In this document: piece after piece, positions 7,308 to 16,598 of the stretch
How positions within the stretch are numbered: position 1 is the first letter of the stretch
Layout of the letters: every line of letters begins with the position of its first letter
Source: Paenibacillus sp.
GTDB lineage: Bacteria; Bacillota; Bacilli; Paenibacillales; YIM-B00363
NCBI RefSeq assembly: GCF_035645195.1
Contig: NZ_DASQNA010000041.1
Span: 62,001 to 126,000 of the forward strand
Length of the DNA stretch: 64,000 bases
Direction: 5' to 3'
The notes under the pieces: model-generated
Told to the model about the DNA's origin: nothing
Databases searched by the model: none
Seen by the model: the letters and a program-made list of their open reading frames with translations, nothing else
Program-made: the position numbers and the translations under genes

Positions 7308-9161
7308 CTACAGCTTCCTGGCCGGATCCGCGCCCGGGATGAACCGGAATAAGTCCCCGTAGACGATCGCATCCGACGACGTGAGCCGGTCGATCGCCTG
7401 CCGCTTGAACGGCTCGCACGCCGCCGCGTCGATTCGGCCGCCGCTCGCTTTGTCATAGCAAGCGTTCTTCGTGTAGACGAGCCGGTCGGTCACGAAGCTG
7501 CCGTCTCGGAAGACGACGAACTGCGGCCGGCCGGCGGCGAATAAATCCCGCCCGAAGTAATACCGATCTTCCGGCGTCGCGCCGAGCAGGTGGAGGAGCG
7601 TCGGATACAAATCGATTTGACCGCCGACCGTCGGCATGCGGCGCCCCGGCACGCCGGGGATATGGATGAGCAGCGGCACCCGCTGCAGCCGAACCGTATC
7701 GTACGGCGTAATCAACGGCTTGCCGAGCAGCTGCGCCATCGCTTTGTTGTGCTTGGTCGAGATGCCGTAATGGTCCCCGTACAGCACGAACACGGAACGT
7801 TCGTACAACCCCTGCGCTTTGACCGCCTCGAAAAACCGCTCTACCGCTTGATCCAAGTAGCGCACGGTCGGAACATACCGATTCAGCGTCCGGGAACTGG
7901 ACGTATACTCCGGCAGCAGCCGATGCGCCTCGTCCAGCTCGAACGGATAATGGTTCGTCAGCGTAATCAATTTGGCGAAGAACGGCTGCGGCAGCTTCGC
8001 CGCGAGCGCGACGCTCTGTTCGAAGAACGAGACGTCGTTCAGTCCCCAGCCGATCCGATTTTCCTCGTTTACCGCGTAATCCCGCACCGAATAAAACCGG
8101 TCGTACCCGAGCGCCGGATACATGCGGCCACGGTTCCAGAACGACGGATCGTTCGCGTGGAACGCCGCCGTCGCATACCCCTCGCGCTTCAGCGACATCG
8201 GCAGCGTACGGTACACGTTCTGCGCATGCGTGAAGAAGACAGCGCCCGTCGGGAGCGGGAACAGGGACGTATCGATGAGAAACTCCGCGTCCGACGTTTT
8301 GCCTTGTCCCGTTTGATGATAAAACTCGTCGAACGCAAAGCTGTCCTTCATCAGCCGATTGAGGAACGGGGTCGCTTCCCGTCCGTCGATGCGCCGCTCC
8401 AGCATGAAACTCTGCAGCGATTCGAGCGAAATCAAAAACACATTGCGGCCCTTGGCGACGCCGAACAAGGACGGATCGGCGCCATCTAGGGGGAGCTCGT
8501 CGAAGATGCGCGCCGCCTCCTCGAAATCGGCTTCCCTCGCCAGCGCTTTACGCGAGCCCATGCGGGCGTTCAGCACCGCGTCGTATACGTGGTAATTGTA
8601 CGCGCCGATACTGCGCACCAAGATTTGCCGGTCGAACGCCCGCGTCAGCAGGTCCGGACGGACGCTTTCGGCCATCGAATAGTTGCAGGCGAGCAGCCCG
8701 GCGGCGAGGCCGGCGGCGGCGGCCGTCCGATAGCGATTCCACGGAGCGGGGCGGAACCGGCGGCGCGCGGCGGCCAGCGACAGCAGCAACCCGTCCGCGA
8801 ACAAGAGCGGGTCGGTCGGCTGCGTCAATTGCAGCACGCTGCTCCACAAATCGTTCATATGTTCGGACTGCAGCAGCACCGGGATCGTGATGAAATCGTT
8901 AAAAAATCGGTAAAAGACCAAATCGGCGAACAGCAGCGCCGATGTCGTGAAAGCGAGCGCGATCAAAGCGACGGAGAGTCTGCGGCGGAACGCCGCCGCG
9001 CATAACGCCGTCATCGCCAGCACGGAGGCGAGCGGATTGAGCGCCATCAACAGCTCCTGCTCCCAGCCGGATACCGGCAGCTCGAACGCGAGACGCTGCG
9101 TCAAATACGATTTCGCCCAAATCGCCGCGATGGCGAAGTAAATGAAGGCGTTGCTCCTCAA
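7308..9161 (-). CDS. LtaS-type polyglycerol-phosphate (lipoteichoic acid) synthase
   Basis: A 617-residue membrane-anchored alkaline-phosphatase-superfamily enzyme. It has about five N-terminal transmembrane helices (residues 1-180), then an extracellular sulfatase-like domain. Metal and catalytic residues of the LtaS family are visible: Glu in LISLES, nucleophile Thr in QTGQGKTSDAEF (about residue 285), and the Asp-His pair in LYGDHYGIS. These enzymes polymerise glycerol-phosphate from phosphatidylglycerol on the outer face of the membrane. The start is TTG, chosen because GAGGGGGA lies eight bases upstream. It is divergent from a YkoS-like multi-spanning protein, so both may serve envelope polymer synthesis. 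It could instead be a primase-type (LtaP/YvgJ) paralogue. Confidence 0.88.
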   Translation of the reverse strand: MRSNAFIYFAIAAIWAKSYLTQRLAFELPVSGWEQELLMALNPLASVLAMTALCAAAFRRRLSVALIALAFTTSALLFADLVFYRFFNDFITIPVLLQSEHMNDLWSSVLQLTQPTDPLLFADGLLLSLAAARRRFRPAPWNRYRTAAAAGLAAGLLACNYSMAESVRPDLLTRAFDRQILVRSIGAYNYHVYDAVLNARMGSRKALAREADFEEAARIFDELPLDGADPSLFGVAKGRNVFLISLESLQSFMLERRIDGREATPFLNRLMKDSFAFDEFYHQTGQGKTSDAEFLIDTSLFPLPTGAVFFTHAQNVYRTLPMSLKREGYATAAFHANDPSFWNRGRMYPALGYDRFYSVRDYAVNEENRIGWGLNDVSFFEQSVALAAKLPQPFFAKLITLTNHYPFELDEAHRLLPEYTSSSRTLNRYVPTVRYLDQAVERFFEAVKAQGLYERSVFVLYGDHYGISTKHNKAMAQLLGKPLITPYDTVRLQRVPLLIHIPGVPGRRMPTVGGQIDLYPTLLHLLGATPEDRYYFGRDLFAAGRPQFVVFRDGSFVTDRLVYTKNACYDKASGGRIDAAACEPFKRQAIDRLTSSDAIVYGDLFRFIPGADPARKL

Positions 9162-9289
9162 CGCGAGTTCCCCCTCGGAATCGAAAAATAACAGACGTTA
9201 GCTTGACCCCGAATTCCGAAAATATTCCGGCGCCCCCAATGAAATACTAAAGCACCGATATTAGCGACGGGACGGTGTAGAGCAGGGCG

Positions 9290-10978
9290 ATGCGAACTGG
9301 GAGTCGCGAGCGAAGCGGATTGGCGGCGGCCGCGTTTCTGATAGCGTTATATTTGGCTCCGCTGTATGTGCTGGGGCAAGACGCGCACGTCCGCATTCAC
9401 GATAATTTGGATTCTAATATCGCTTGGTATAGGGTGCTGCTGCGCAGCGGCGAATGGTTCGGGCCGCACGATGCCGTCGTGCCCCAAATCGCGAACGGAC
9501 TGCCGCGCAATGCGTACGGAACGGAATTCAGCCTCTTGATCGCGCTTCATGCGGCGTTCCCGCCGATGCTGGCGTACGCGGTCAGCCAGACGCTCGTTCG
9601 CGCGTTCGCGTTCCTTGGGATGTATTGGCTGCTGCGCGATCATTTGCTGCCGGGCGGCGGACCTCGGCTCGTGCGGATCGGCGTGCCGCTGACGTTCGCG
9701 CTGACGCCGTTCTGGCCGTCGGGCATGCTGAGCACGCTCGGACAGCCCCTCGCGCTCTGGGCGTTCCTGCACATCCGCCGCGGCGGCGGCCGCCTCAAGC
9801 ATTGGGCGGCGATCGTATTGCTCCCGCTGTATTCGAGCTTCGTGCTCGGTTTTTTCTTCTTCCTCGCGGCGATGTCCGGGCTGTGGGCGTGGGACGCCTT
9901 GACGAAGCGCCGCTGGAATGCGCCGCTGCTCGGCGCCGTCGCGCTCATGACCGCGATCTATCTCGCGATCGAATATCGGCTGCTGCTGTCGCTCGTGCTC
10001 GCCGAAGCGCCGACGAGCCGGTCGGAGTTCGTGTCGTCGCGGCTGTCGACGTGGCGATGCGTGCGGCTCGCCTTCAAAAATTTCACGCTCGGCCATAACC
10101 ATGTACATACGCTGCATACGGCCGTCGTGCTGCCGGTTACGTTCGTCGGCGCTTTGCTAGCCGCGGGACGGCGTTCGTGGCGGGATCGCTTGGAAGGCAG
10201 GCTGCTGCCGCCGCTGCTGCTGCTGAGCGCGGCGCTGTCGACGTGGTACGCGTTCTGGTTTCACGAGGCGTGGCAGCCGTGGAAAGAGCGCTTCGACCTG
10301 CTGAACACGTTCAACTTCGCCCGATTCCACTTTTTGCGCCCGCTGGTCATCTACGCCGCGTTCGCGCTGGCCTGTTCGCTGTTTTGGCGGAAAGGCGGCA
10401 AGCGGGGGCGCGCCCTCGTCTACGCGGCGATCGCCGCTCAGACAGCGGTGCTTCTCGCGGCGAACGACGAAATCGTCTACCGCGACGAGCCGTCGTTTCG
10501 TGAGTTTTACGCGGAGGCGCAGTTCCGGGACATCGCCGCGCACATCGGCCGTCCGTTCGAGGACTACCGCGTCGCCAGCATCGGCCTGCATCCGGCCGTG
10601 GCGCAATTCAACGGCTTTTACACGCTGGACACGTACAACAATTTCTACCCGCTCGCCTATAAACACGCGTTCCGGGAAATCATCGCGAAGGAGCTCGCCA
10701 AAAACAAAAAGCTGCGGACGTATTTCGATACATGGGGCGGCCGCTGTTACGTATTCGTGGACGAGCTCGGAAAAAAATACGACTTCCGGAAAACGTCGAA
10801 AAAAAAGGTGCGCCGGCTCGAGCTCGACGCCGCGGCGTTCCGAAGGCTCGGCGGGCGGTACATCCTATCCGCCGTGCCGATCGCGAACGCCGAAGCGAAC
10901 GGGCTGCGCCTGCTGCGCATCTTCGACCACCCCGAGTCCGCTTGGCGCATTCACCTGTATGAGGCGATTCCCGATTGA
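9290..10978 (+). CDS. polytopic membrane protein, DUF6044/YkoS-like
   Basis: A 562-residue protein with about ten hydrophobic segments and a hydrophilic C-terminal third (about residues 395-562). The loop after the first helix contains HDNLDSNIAWYR, an acidic motif like those in GT-C glycosyltransferases and YfhO-type proteins. FNGFYTLDTYNNFYPL in the C-terminal part resembles the Bacillus YkoS (DUF6044) family as I remember it. A likely role is transfer of a lipid-linked sugar onto an envelope polymer; this is inference. The ATG has only a weak AGGG upstream. It faces away from the LtaS-like gene across a 128-base divergent region. Confidence 0.7.
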   Translation: MRTGSRERSGLAAAAFLIALYLAPLYVLGQDAHVRIHDNLDSNIAWYRVLLRSGEWFGPHDAVVPQIANGLPRNAYGTEFSLLIALHAAFPPMLAYAVSQTLVRAFAFLGMYWLLRDHLLPGGGPRLVRIGVPLTFALTPFWPSGMLSTLGQPLALWAFLHIRRGGGRLKHWAAIVLLPLYSSFVLGFFFFLAAMSGLWAWDALTKRRWNAPLLGAVALMTAIYLAIEYRLLLSLVLAEAPTSRSEFVSSRLSTWRCVRLAFKNFTLGHNHVHTLHTAVVLPVTFVGALLAAGRRSWRDRLEGRLLPPLLLLSAALSTWYAFWFHEAWQPWKERFDLLNTFNFARFHFLRPLVIYAAFALACSLFWRKGGKRGRALVYAAIAAQTAVLLAANDEIVYRDEPSFREFYAEAQFRDIAAHIGRPFEDYRVASIGLHPAVAQFNGFYTLDTYNNFYPLAYKHAFREIIAKELAKNKKLRTYFDTWGGRCYVFVDELGKKYDFRKTSKKKVRRLELDAAAFRRLGGRYILSAVPIANAEANGLRLLRIFDHPESAWRIHLYEAIPD

Positions 10979-10987
10979 CGCATACTA
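10956..10987 (+). promoter_or_regulatory. sigma-G-like forespore promoter for tlp
   Basis: CATACTA at 10981-10987 is an exact match to the sigma-G/F -10 pattern CATnnTA. TGTATG at 10956-10961 matches the -35 pattern TGMATA in 4 of 6 positions, with a long 19-base spacer. Position just before a spore-protein gene supports it. Confidence 0.5.
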
Positions 10988-11015
10988 ACTGCGATGGGAA
11001 AGGGGGGATAACGAC

Positions 11016-11237
11016 ATGGCAAAGCCGGATAATCGAGCCGACAACGTGCCGCACCTGCAGAAGGCGATCCAAAATACGTTGAAAAAACTGCACGACACCG
11101 AGGATTATTTGGAGGAGTTCGGGGAGGAGATCCCTCAGCAAGAGAAGGAAACGCTGCTCGCGAAGAACGAGCGGCGCGAGCAATCGATCGCGAAATTCCG
11201 CCGAGAAGTGAGCGAGGAAGCGCACGAAAACCCATAA
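11016..11237 (+). CDS. tlp: small acid-soluble spore protein Tlp
   Basis: A 73-residue highly charged protein starting MAKPDNRADNVPHLQKAIQ, with an amphipathic, coiled-coil-like body rich in Glu and Lys. Start, length and composition match the Tlp family of minor spore-core proteins, which are made in the forespore and degraded on germination. AAGGGGGGA precedes the ATG by five bases. A CATACTA box just upstream and a strong terminator directly after make this a single-gene forespore unit. Confidence 0.93.
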   Translation: MAKPDNRADNVPHLQKAIQNTLKKLHDTEDYLEEFGEEIPQQEKETLLAKNERREQSIAKFRREVSEEAHENP

Positions 11238-11248
11238 CCCGCATCCGA

Positions 11249-11274
11249 CCCCGTCCCGTGGACGGGGTTTTTTT
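11249..11274 (+). terminator. rho-independent terminator of tlp
   Basis: CCCCGTCC-CGT-GGACGGGG followed by seven T: an 8-bp perfect GC stem. Confidence 0.93.
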
Positions 11275-11301
11275 CGTTTCCGCGGGCGGGCAAGGGGCAG
11301 T

Positions 11302-12735
11302 TTAGCTCTCGATCGCGGCGAGCAGCTTGATTGCTCCCCCGCCCAGGGGAAAGGTACATGACCACATGCCGGCGGGCGGCCGCGCTGCCCGCCGGAGCGT
11401 GCGCATGGCGACGGGCGGCTCGATGGTGACGAAATCGACATAGTTGTGGAACATGCGGAGGCTGTTGCCGGCGACGATGTTCAGCGCCTCGCCCAGCGCG
11501 TCCAGCATCAGCGGCATTTCTTCTTCCGCGCTCCAGCCGCCGTAGCTCATCCGATGCAGCAGACGCAGCGCCCCGTCGACGTCGACGCTGAGTAGCAAGC
11601 CGCCGTCCAGGGCGCCTTCGAGGAACGCGCAGGCGGTGACGTCGAGCAGCGGGGCGGCCGGCTCCCAGATCGGAGCGAACGGCGCGTCCGCGGCGGGGAA
11701 GCCGAGATGATGCTCGAAGTAAATGCGGGCGGCCTCCGCCATCCGCGCGAGCAGCGCGGGGGGAGCTCCCGCGCCCTGAGCTTCGGCCGGCGCCCCGGCA
11801 TCGTCCTCGTACGGATGCAGCCAGCCGGCGAGGCGCTTCGCGCTCCGCTCCAAGGCGTGCCCGATGTCCGCGGCCGCGGCCGGCTCGTGCGCGCCGGCTT
11901 CGTCGGCGGGGCGATCGCAGCGCGCGATATATTTCCAGCTTACGAGATCGAACCGGTTGCGTTCGTATACGCTGCGAAACAGCGCCTTCGCTTCCTGGTA
12001 ATCCCCGGACTCGAACAGCGCTCGCGCTTGCTCGAACATCTCTTGCGTCTGCGCCTTCTTTTCATAAATTTCGGGCGCGTCCGCCTGATACAGCTCGTAG
12101 ATGCGTTCGGAGCGCTGGCGCCCGCGAACCCGGACGGTATCGATGTGCCGCATCGCGTACTCGTTCGCGCGGGCGAGGCGCTCCACCGTGTTGCCCGTCA
12201 GCAAGAGGGAGGTGCCGTACGACTTGTTCAGCCCTTCGATCCGAGACGCGACGTTGACGGCATCGCCGATGACCGTGCCTTGCAGGCGGCTCTCGCCGCC
12301 GACGACGCCGAGCAGCAGCGGCCCGCTGTTGAGGCCGATGCCGACGCGGATCGGCTCGTAGCCCGCGCGCAGCCGGCCCAGGTTGTAGTCGCGGAGGCAA
12401 GCAAGCATATGCAGCGAAGCGCGAACGGCGTCGTCCGCGGTCGTGCCGAACAGCGCCATGATCGAGTCGCCGATGAATTTGTCGATAAATCCGCCGAACG
12501 TCTCGATGCTCGGCTCCATGCGGGACAAATACGAATTTAAAAACCGGAGGGTTTCCTCCGGCGTCAATCGTTCGGACAGCGACGTGAAGGAGCGAATGTC
12601 CGAAAACAGCACGGTCATGTCGAGCCTGACGTAATCGTCCAGCCTCAGCTCGCCGATCGAACCCTTATTCATGTAGGTCAGCATTTGATGGGGCACGAAC
12701 CGATGGTACGCTTCCGTCAATTTCCTGTCGTTCAT
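11302..12735 (-). CDS. class III nucleotide cyclase with C-terminal CheX-like domain
   Basis: A 477-residue soluble protein. The N-terminal class III cyclase catalytic domain (about residues 30-215) has metal-binding Asp residues in LFSDIRSFTSL and FIDKFIGDSIMALFG; the Lys next to the second site fits an adenine-selecting lysine. It also has TVIGDAVNVASRIE with the transition-state Asn and Arg, so it is predicted active, with cAMP the likely product. A helical, TPR-like middle (about 220-280) follows. The C-terminus (about 310-477) carries GEALNIVAGNSLR, the ExxN...GN signature of CheX/CheC aspartyl-phosphate phosphatases. The ATG overlaps the stop of the response regulator (ATGA), with no separate ribosome site, so translation is coupled. 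It is the last gene of the kinase-regulator-cyclase operon. A cyclase fused to CheX is uncommon in my experience. Confidence 0.88.
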   Translation of the reverse strand: MNDRKLTEAYHRFVPHQMLTYMNKGSIGELRLDDYVRLDMTVLFSDIRSFTSLSERLTPEETLRFLNSYLSRMEPSIETFGGFIDKFIGDSIMALFGTTADDAVRASLHMLACLRDYNLGRLRAGYEPIRVGIGLNSGPLLLGVVGGESRLQGTVIGDAVNVASRIEGLNKSYGTSLLLTGNTVERLARANEYAMRHIDTVRVRGRQRSERIYELYQADAPEIYEKKAQTQEMFEQARALFESGDYQEAKALFRSVYERNRFDLVSWKYIARCDRPADEAGAHEPAAAADIGHALERSAKRLAGWLHPYEDDAGAPAEAQGAGAPPALLARMAEAARIYFEHHLGFPAADAPFAPIWEPAAPLLDVTACAFLEGALDGGLLLSVDVDGALRLLHRMSYGGWSAEEEMPLMLDALGEALNIVAGNSLRMFHNYVDFVTIEPPVAMRTLRRAARPPAGMWSCTFPLGGGAIKLLAAIES

Positions 12736-13493
12736 ACGACGATTTGGGACAAGTCCGAATAGATGGTGGAGAAGAGGCTTTCGTCCATCGCCTTCAGCCG
12801 GGCGTTCAGCGGCTTGGACGACGACACCGTCTTCGCCGTGCCGCCGGCTTGCAGGATCGCCTGCGCATAGCCGACGATGCGCTCGAGCGCTTCTTCGGCG
12901 AACGCCTCGGACGCATCGAACAGGAACACGACCTTCAGCGGCTTAATGAACTGGAAGCCCGCGACCGCGCCGCCCAGCGCATCCAGTTCGGCGGCGCCGA
13001 CCGACCCGCGCAGCGTCACGAGAAACACGCCGTTCTTGTTCGTAATTTCGAACGGCGCGGCTTCGCTCGGCGCGGCCGACGCTTTCGCCGCCGCCGACGG
13101 CGAGGACGCTGCGGCGATTTCGTCCGACTGCTCCGTCCGCAGCACCTCGTTGATCGTCTGCAGCACCTTCTCCGCCGTAATCGGCTTAAGGATGTAATGC
13201 TTCGCGCCGTTCTGGATGGCGTCGAACACCATGCTGCGCTGGTCGAGCGCGCTGATCATTATGATGTTCGCCTCCGGATAGGAGGCGATGATTTTTTTGA
13301 CCGCGTCGATGCCGCTCATGACCGGCATCGTAATGTCCATCGTTACGAGGTCCGGCATCGTTTTCACATATTCCTTATATGCTTCGATCCCGTTCGACGC
13401 TTCGGCCACGACCTCGTGACCCGCCTCCGTAAGCATCATCTTTAAATTGCGGCGCATCAAAATCGAATCGTCTACGATCAATACCGTTGCCAT
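12732..13493 (-). CDS. response regulator: CheY receiver fused to STAS-like domain
   Basis: 253 residues. The receiver (about 1-120) has the acidic pocket VDDS, phospho-acceptor Asp in LVTMDITMPVMSG (about residue 53), a switch Ser in IIMISAL and the conserved Lys in ILKPITAEKV. An Ala/Ser-rich linker (about 122-148) leads to a C-terminal domain (about 150-253). This domain reads like a STAS/anti-anti-sigma fold (FEITNKNGVFLVTLRGSV, LKVVFLFDASEAF) and lacks a DNA-binding motif. It therefore probably acts by protein-protein contact, for example on the cyclase encoded next. Neighbours are the CheA-like kinase (36 bases upstream) and the cyclase (ATGA overlap). Confidence 0.85.
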   Translation of the reverse strand: MATVLIVDDSILMRRNLKMMLTEAGHEVVAEASNGIEAYKEYVKTMPDLVTMDITMPVMSGIDAVKKIIASYPEANIIMISALDQRSMVFDAIQNGAKHYILKPITAEKVLQTINEVLRTEQSDEIAAASSPSAAAKASAAPSEAAPFEITNKNGVFLVTLRGSVGAAELDALGGAVAGFQFIKPLKVVFLFDASEAFAEEALERIVGYAQAILQAGGTAKTVSSSKPLNARLKAMDESLFSTIYSDLSQIVV

Positions 13494-13529
13494 GGGCTTC
13501 GTCCCGTCCTTTTCCCGTATCGTTTCTCG

Positions 13530-16490
13530 TTACATTTTAATAAATCCGATGCCGACGCCGCCCGCCGTTCCGAGCAAGTCGACGGACCACATTTCCGACT
13601 CCGCGACCTTCATCGAAGCGCCCTGCGTGAAGACGGTGATCGGCGGATCGATTTGAAGGTACGCTTCCAGCGCGTCCATCGCCCGAAGCGAATTGCCGAA
13701 TACGATGTTGGCGGTTTCCGCGAGCGTATCTTCCGTATACAATCGCTTCTCCTCCGGCGTCAGCTCGCCGTAAGCGAGCCGCTCGGTCAGCGCGTCCGCG
13801 GTCGGCTCGTCCATCGTCAGCACGAACATGCCGTTGCAGGCGCCTTGGACCGGCATGAACGTCGAGAAGTTGCGGAGCGCCATCTTGCCGCCGACTTCGG
13901 CGCGTACGTCGCCGAAGGTAAAGCCCAGCTCCGCGTGGCTCTCGAAGAACGCCGCGGCCGTCTCCGCGATCGGCAGCAGCAGCGACGCCGGCGTCACGTC
14001 CGGCAGACGGGAGAGCGAGTCGTACGGCAGCGTCACCGTGAAGACGGTGCCTCCGCCGACGGTCGAGCGCACCGCGACCTCGCCGCCGAGCCGCTCCGTC
14101 TCGTAGCGCAGCGCGGACAGCCCGACGCCGCGGCCGGAATACTCGGTCACCTCGTCTTTGGAGGACAGCTCGCCGTGGAACGCGAGCAGCATCGCCTCCT
14201 CGTCGCCGAGCGCATCGGCTTCCCCGCCGCTCAGCACGCCGAGCTCCACGGCTTTCCGCTTCAGCTTGCCGACGTCGATCCCGCGGCCGTCGTCGGAGAC
14301 GCTCAGCTCGATCGTGTCGCCCTCGAGCGAGACCGCGCAGCGGATGCGTCCGTATTCCGGCTTGCCGGCCGCGAGCCGTTCGTCGGGCCCTTCCAGCCCG
14401 TGGTCGACCGCGTTGCGGAACACGTGGACGAGCGAGCGGGTCAAATCGAGGTACGCGTCGCCGTCCACGAGGAAATCGCCGCCCTCGATGTCGAACGGCG
14501 CCACCATCTTATCGAACCGCTCCGAGAGGCCGAGCACGTAATCCGGATACGAGGCGAGCAGCTCGCGGAACGGCTTGTACCGGATTTTGCGCAGCTCCGG
14601 CAGCAGCAGGCTGCAGTCGGCGGGGGAGAGGGTCGCCATCATTTTGCGTTCGAGCTCCATAATTTTGGAGCGGTCGACGAGCAGCACGTGCTCCTGCTCG
14701 AAGAACGCGTCGCCGAGCACGCCGCGCAGCACGTCCTGCTCCTCTTCGAGCCAAGAGAGCATGCGGAGCTCGCGGAGCCGGTCCGCGGCCTCGGCCGCCG
14801 AGGGCGGATCGCTTCGCTTGCTCCATGCCGAAATCGTCGATTCCACGCCGTGCAGCCGATCGGCCATGCGGGACATGCCGATTTGAGCGAAGCTGCCTTT
14901 GAACGTGTGCACGGTCCGGAACAAATCGAACAAGGCCGATTTCATCTCCGCGTCGGGCACGCCGGCGTCGAACGGCGCAGCGCACCATTCCGAGAACGAT
15001 CGCGCGAGCGACGCGTATTGGTTGTAGTCGACGACGACTTTGACGACCATCTGCAGCGTGTTTCGCTCCTGCTCCATGCGGCTTTGCAGCAGTTTTTTTT
15101 CCGTGACGTCGGTCAGGATGACCATGCATTGTTCCTTCGCGCCGCCGGCCGCCGAACGGTCCGCGATCATGGCGTATTCGACCTGCACGTGCTTCTGTCC
15201 GACGGTCGTCTCGTCCGGCAGCAGCGGGAGAAGCACTTGGCGCCGCGCCGGGTCGCGTTCGGCGAACAGCTTGCCGAGCAGGCTCGCGATGAAGCGCCGC
15301 TGTTCTTCGTCGCCGGAAGCGAGCATGTCGGGGAACGGGCGCCCCGCGATCGGCTCGCCGTACAGCCGGAGGCATTCGCGGCTGTATTCTTCGTCGACGA
15401 GCAATTCCGGGCCGAACGTCAAAAATCCTTGCTTCGCGTTGTCGAGCAGGTTGCGGACGCTGCGCTCCCGCTCGGTAAGGAGCGCCTGCGCTTCCTGAAG
15501 CTGCCGCTTCGAGCGGGTCAACTCGTCGTGCTGCGCTTCCAGCTCGTCGTACTGCTCTTCCAGCGTCGCCTTCTGGCGCTGCTGCTCATCGGCGTAGCGC
15601 TTCATTTTATCCATAATCCGGTTGGTGGAGTTCATGAGCGATTCGATTTCGCGGAGCGGACGTTTGAGCTCGATTTTCGCTTCCAGCGTGCTCTCGTAAT
15701 CGTCGTCGGCGATCGCGCGCACCTTCTGTTCGAGCTGAGCGATCGGCGCGATCAAGGGGGCGGTCAATAGAAGAATGACCAGCTTCGACAGCAGCAGGCC
15801 GATCAGGAACAACCCGAATAAGACGACGGCGATGACGAACGTCAGCGCGAGCGGGATGAGCGGGTTGACGCCGACCTTGATCGTGCCGTGCGTCTCGCCG
15901 GTCGATTCGTCGACGAGCGGCTTTACGCTTTCGGTTTTATAGTACTCTATCAATTTCGAAACCGATTCGTCCTGGATTCGAACCATTTGCGGTACGTTGG
16001 AGTAGACCGTCTCGCCGTGCAGCAGCAGCTCGACGTAGATCGCGTCTTCCATCACTTTCGGCTCGACGCCCCAGCGTCCGTCTTCGTTCGTGACTTCGTA
16101 AAGCCATGTCGCTTGCTCGTATTTCGTCACTCTTTCGATCCGTTCGAGAATCCAGCCGTTCGCGGCGGGATCGTCGGGATCGAGTTCCGACAACGTAGAG
16201 GCGCCGAAGGAATGGAGGATCGTAGGGGAGGTGACGTCTTCCGCGATCGAGGAGGCGAAATAGTTGGAGAGCGAATAGCTGACCGTCCGGAACAAGCCGA
16301 CGAACAAGGCCATCAGCACGAGGGAGAACAGCAGCAAATTCATAAACGATAAATAATGCATGTTGCGAACGATGCGCTTGCGCAGCGTTCTTCGGTTTTT
16401 CCGCGGCTTCGCGAGTCCCGGCGCGGGCGGAGGATGCAGGCCCGAAGTCGGAGGACTCGCCGAGGCGGTTGGGTGGTTGGTAGCAGTCAT
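13530..16490 (-). CDS. membrane CheA-like histidine kinase with HPt, ATPase and CheX domains
   Basis: About 986 residues. Order: cytoplasmic Pro-rich tail, TM1 (about 50-70), external sensor (about 70-210), TM2 (about 212-240), HAMP-like segment, coiled coil (about 300-345), PAS-like domain (about 347-480), HPt domain with VHTFKGSF (phosphorylatable His about 530), and CheA-type HATPase with VFRNAVDHGLEG, SDDGRGID and YSGRGVGLSA. A final CheX-like domain has ETANIVFGNSLRAM (about 928). There is no CheW-like P5 domain, so it is not wired to chemoreceptor arrays the usual way. Start at 16490 is preferred: AGGTGA lies ten bases upstream, while an ATG at 16499 is almost on top of it. First gene of the operon; a good promoter lies at 16534-16562. 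Confidence 0.9.
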   Translation of the reverse strand: MTATNHPTASASPPTSGLHPPPAPGLAKPRKNRRTLRKRIVRNMHYLSFMNLLLFSLVLMALFVGLFRTVSYSLSNYFASSIAEDVTSPTILHSFGASTLSELDPDDPAANGWILERIERVTKYEQATWLYEVTNEDGRWGVEPKVMEDAIYVELLLHGETVYSNVPQMVRIQDESVSKLIEYYKTESVKPLVDESTGETHGTIKVGVNPLIPLALTFVIAVVLFGLFLIGLLLSKLVILLLTAPLIAPIAQLEQKVRAIADDDYESTLEAKIELKRPLREIESLMNSTNRIMDKMKRYADEQQRQKATLEEQYDELEAQHDELTRSKRQLQEAQALLTERERSVRNLLDNAKQGFLTFGPELLVDEEYSRECLRLYGEPIAGRPFPDMLASGDEEQRRFIASLLGKLFAERDPARRQVLLPLLPDETTVGQKHVQVEYAMIADRSAAGGAKEQCMVILTDVTEKKLLQSRMEQERNTLQMVVKVVVDYNQYASLARSFSEWCAAPFDAGVPDAEMKSALFDLFRTVHTFKGSFAQIGMSRMADRLHGVESTISAWSKRSDPPSAAEAADRLRELRMLSWLEEEQDVLRGVLGDAFFEQEHVLLVDRSKIMELERKMMATLSPADCSLLLPELRKIRYKPFRELLASYPDYVLGLSERFDKMVAPFDIEGGDFLVDGDAYLDLTRSLVHVFRNAVDHGLEGPDERLAAGKPEYGRIRCAVSLEGDTIELSVSDDGRGIDVGKLKRKAVELGVLSGGEADALGDEEAMLLAFHGELSSKDEVTEYSGRGVGLSALRYETERLGGEVAVRSTVGGGTVFTVTLPYDSLSRLPDVTPASLLLPIAETAAAFFESHAELGFTFGDVRAEVGGKMALRNFSTFMPVQGACNGMFVLTMDEPTADALTERLAYGELTPEEKRLYTEDTLAETANIVFGNSLRAMDALEAYLQIDPPITVFTQGASMKVAESEMWSVDLLGTAGGVGIGFIKM

Positions 16491-16533
16491 CGGCAGCATG
16501 TCACCTAGTTTCTATGATCTTGAACGCAGGTCT

Positions 16534-16562
16534 ATTATAGTAGAGGGGAGACGGCTTGGTAA
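16534..16562 (-). promoter_or_regulatory. sigma-A promoter of the kinase/regulator/cyclase operon
   Basis: On the minus strand, TTACCA (16562-16557), a 17-base spacer, then a perfect TATAAT (16539-16534). The predicted transcript start is about 35-40 bases before the kinase ATG. Confidence 0.65.
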
Positions 16563-16598
16563 ACCTTCTCAGGTCTAGGTTGAGCGGCGGCAAAAGCC

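Noticed and set aside
13653-15770. Long plus-strand open frame opposite the CheA-like kinase
   Set aside because: Arg/His/Glu-rich antisense shadow with no recognisable motif; the minus strand has complete kinase domains.
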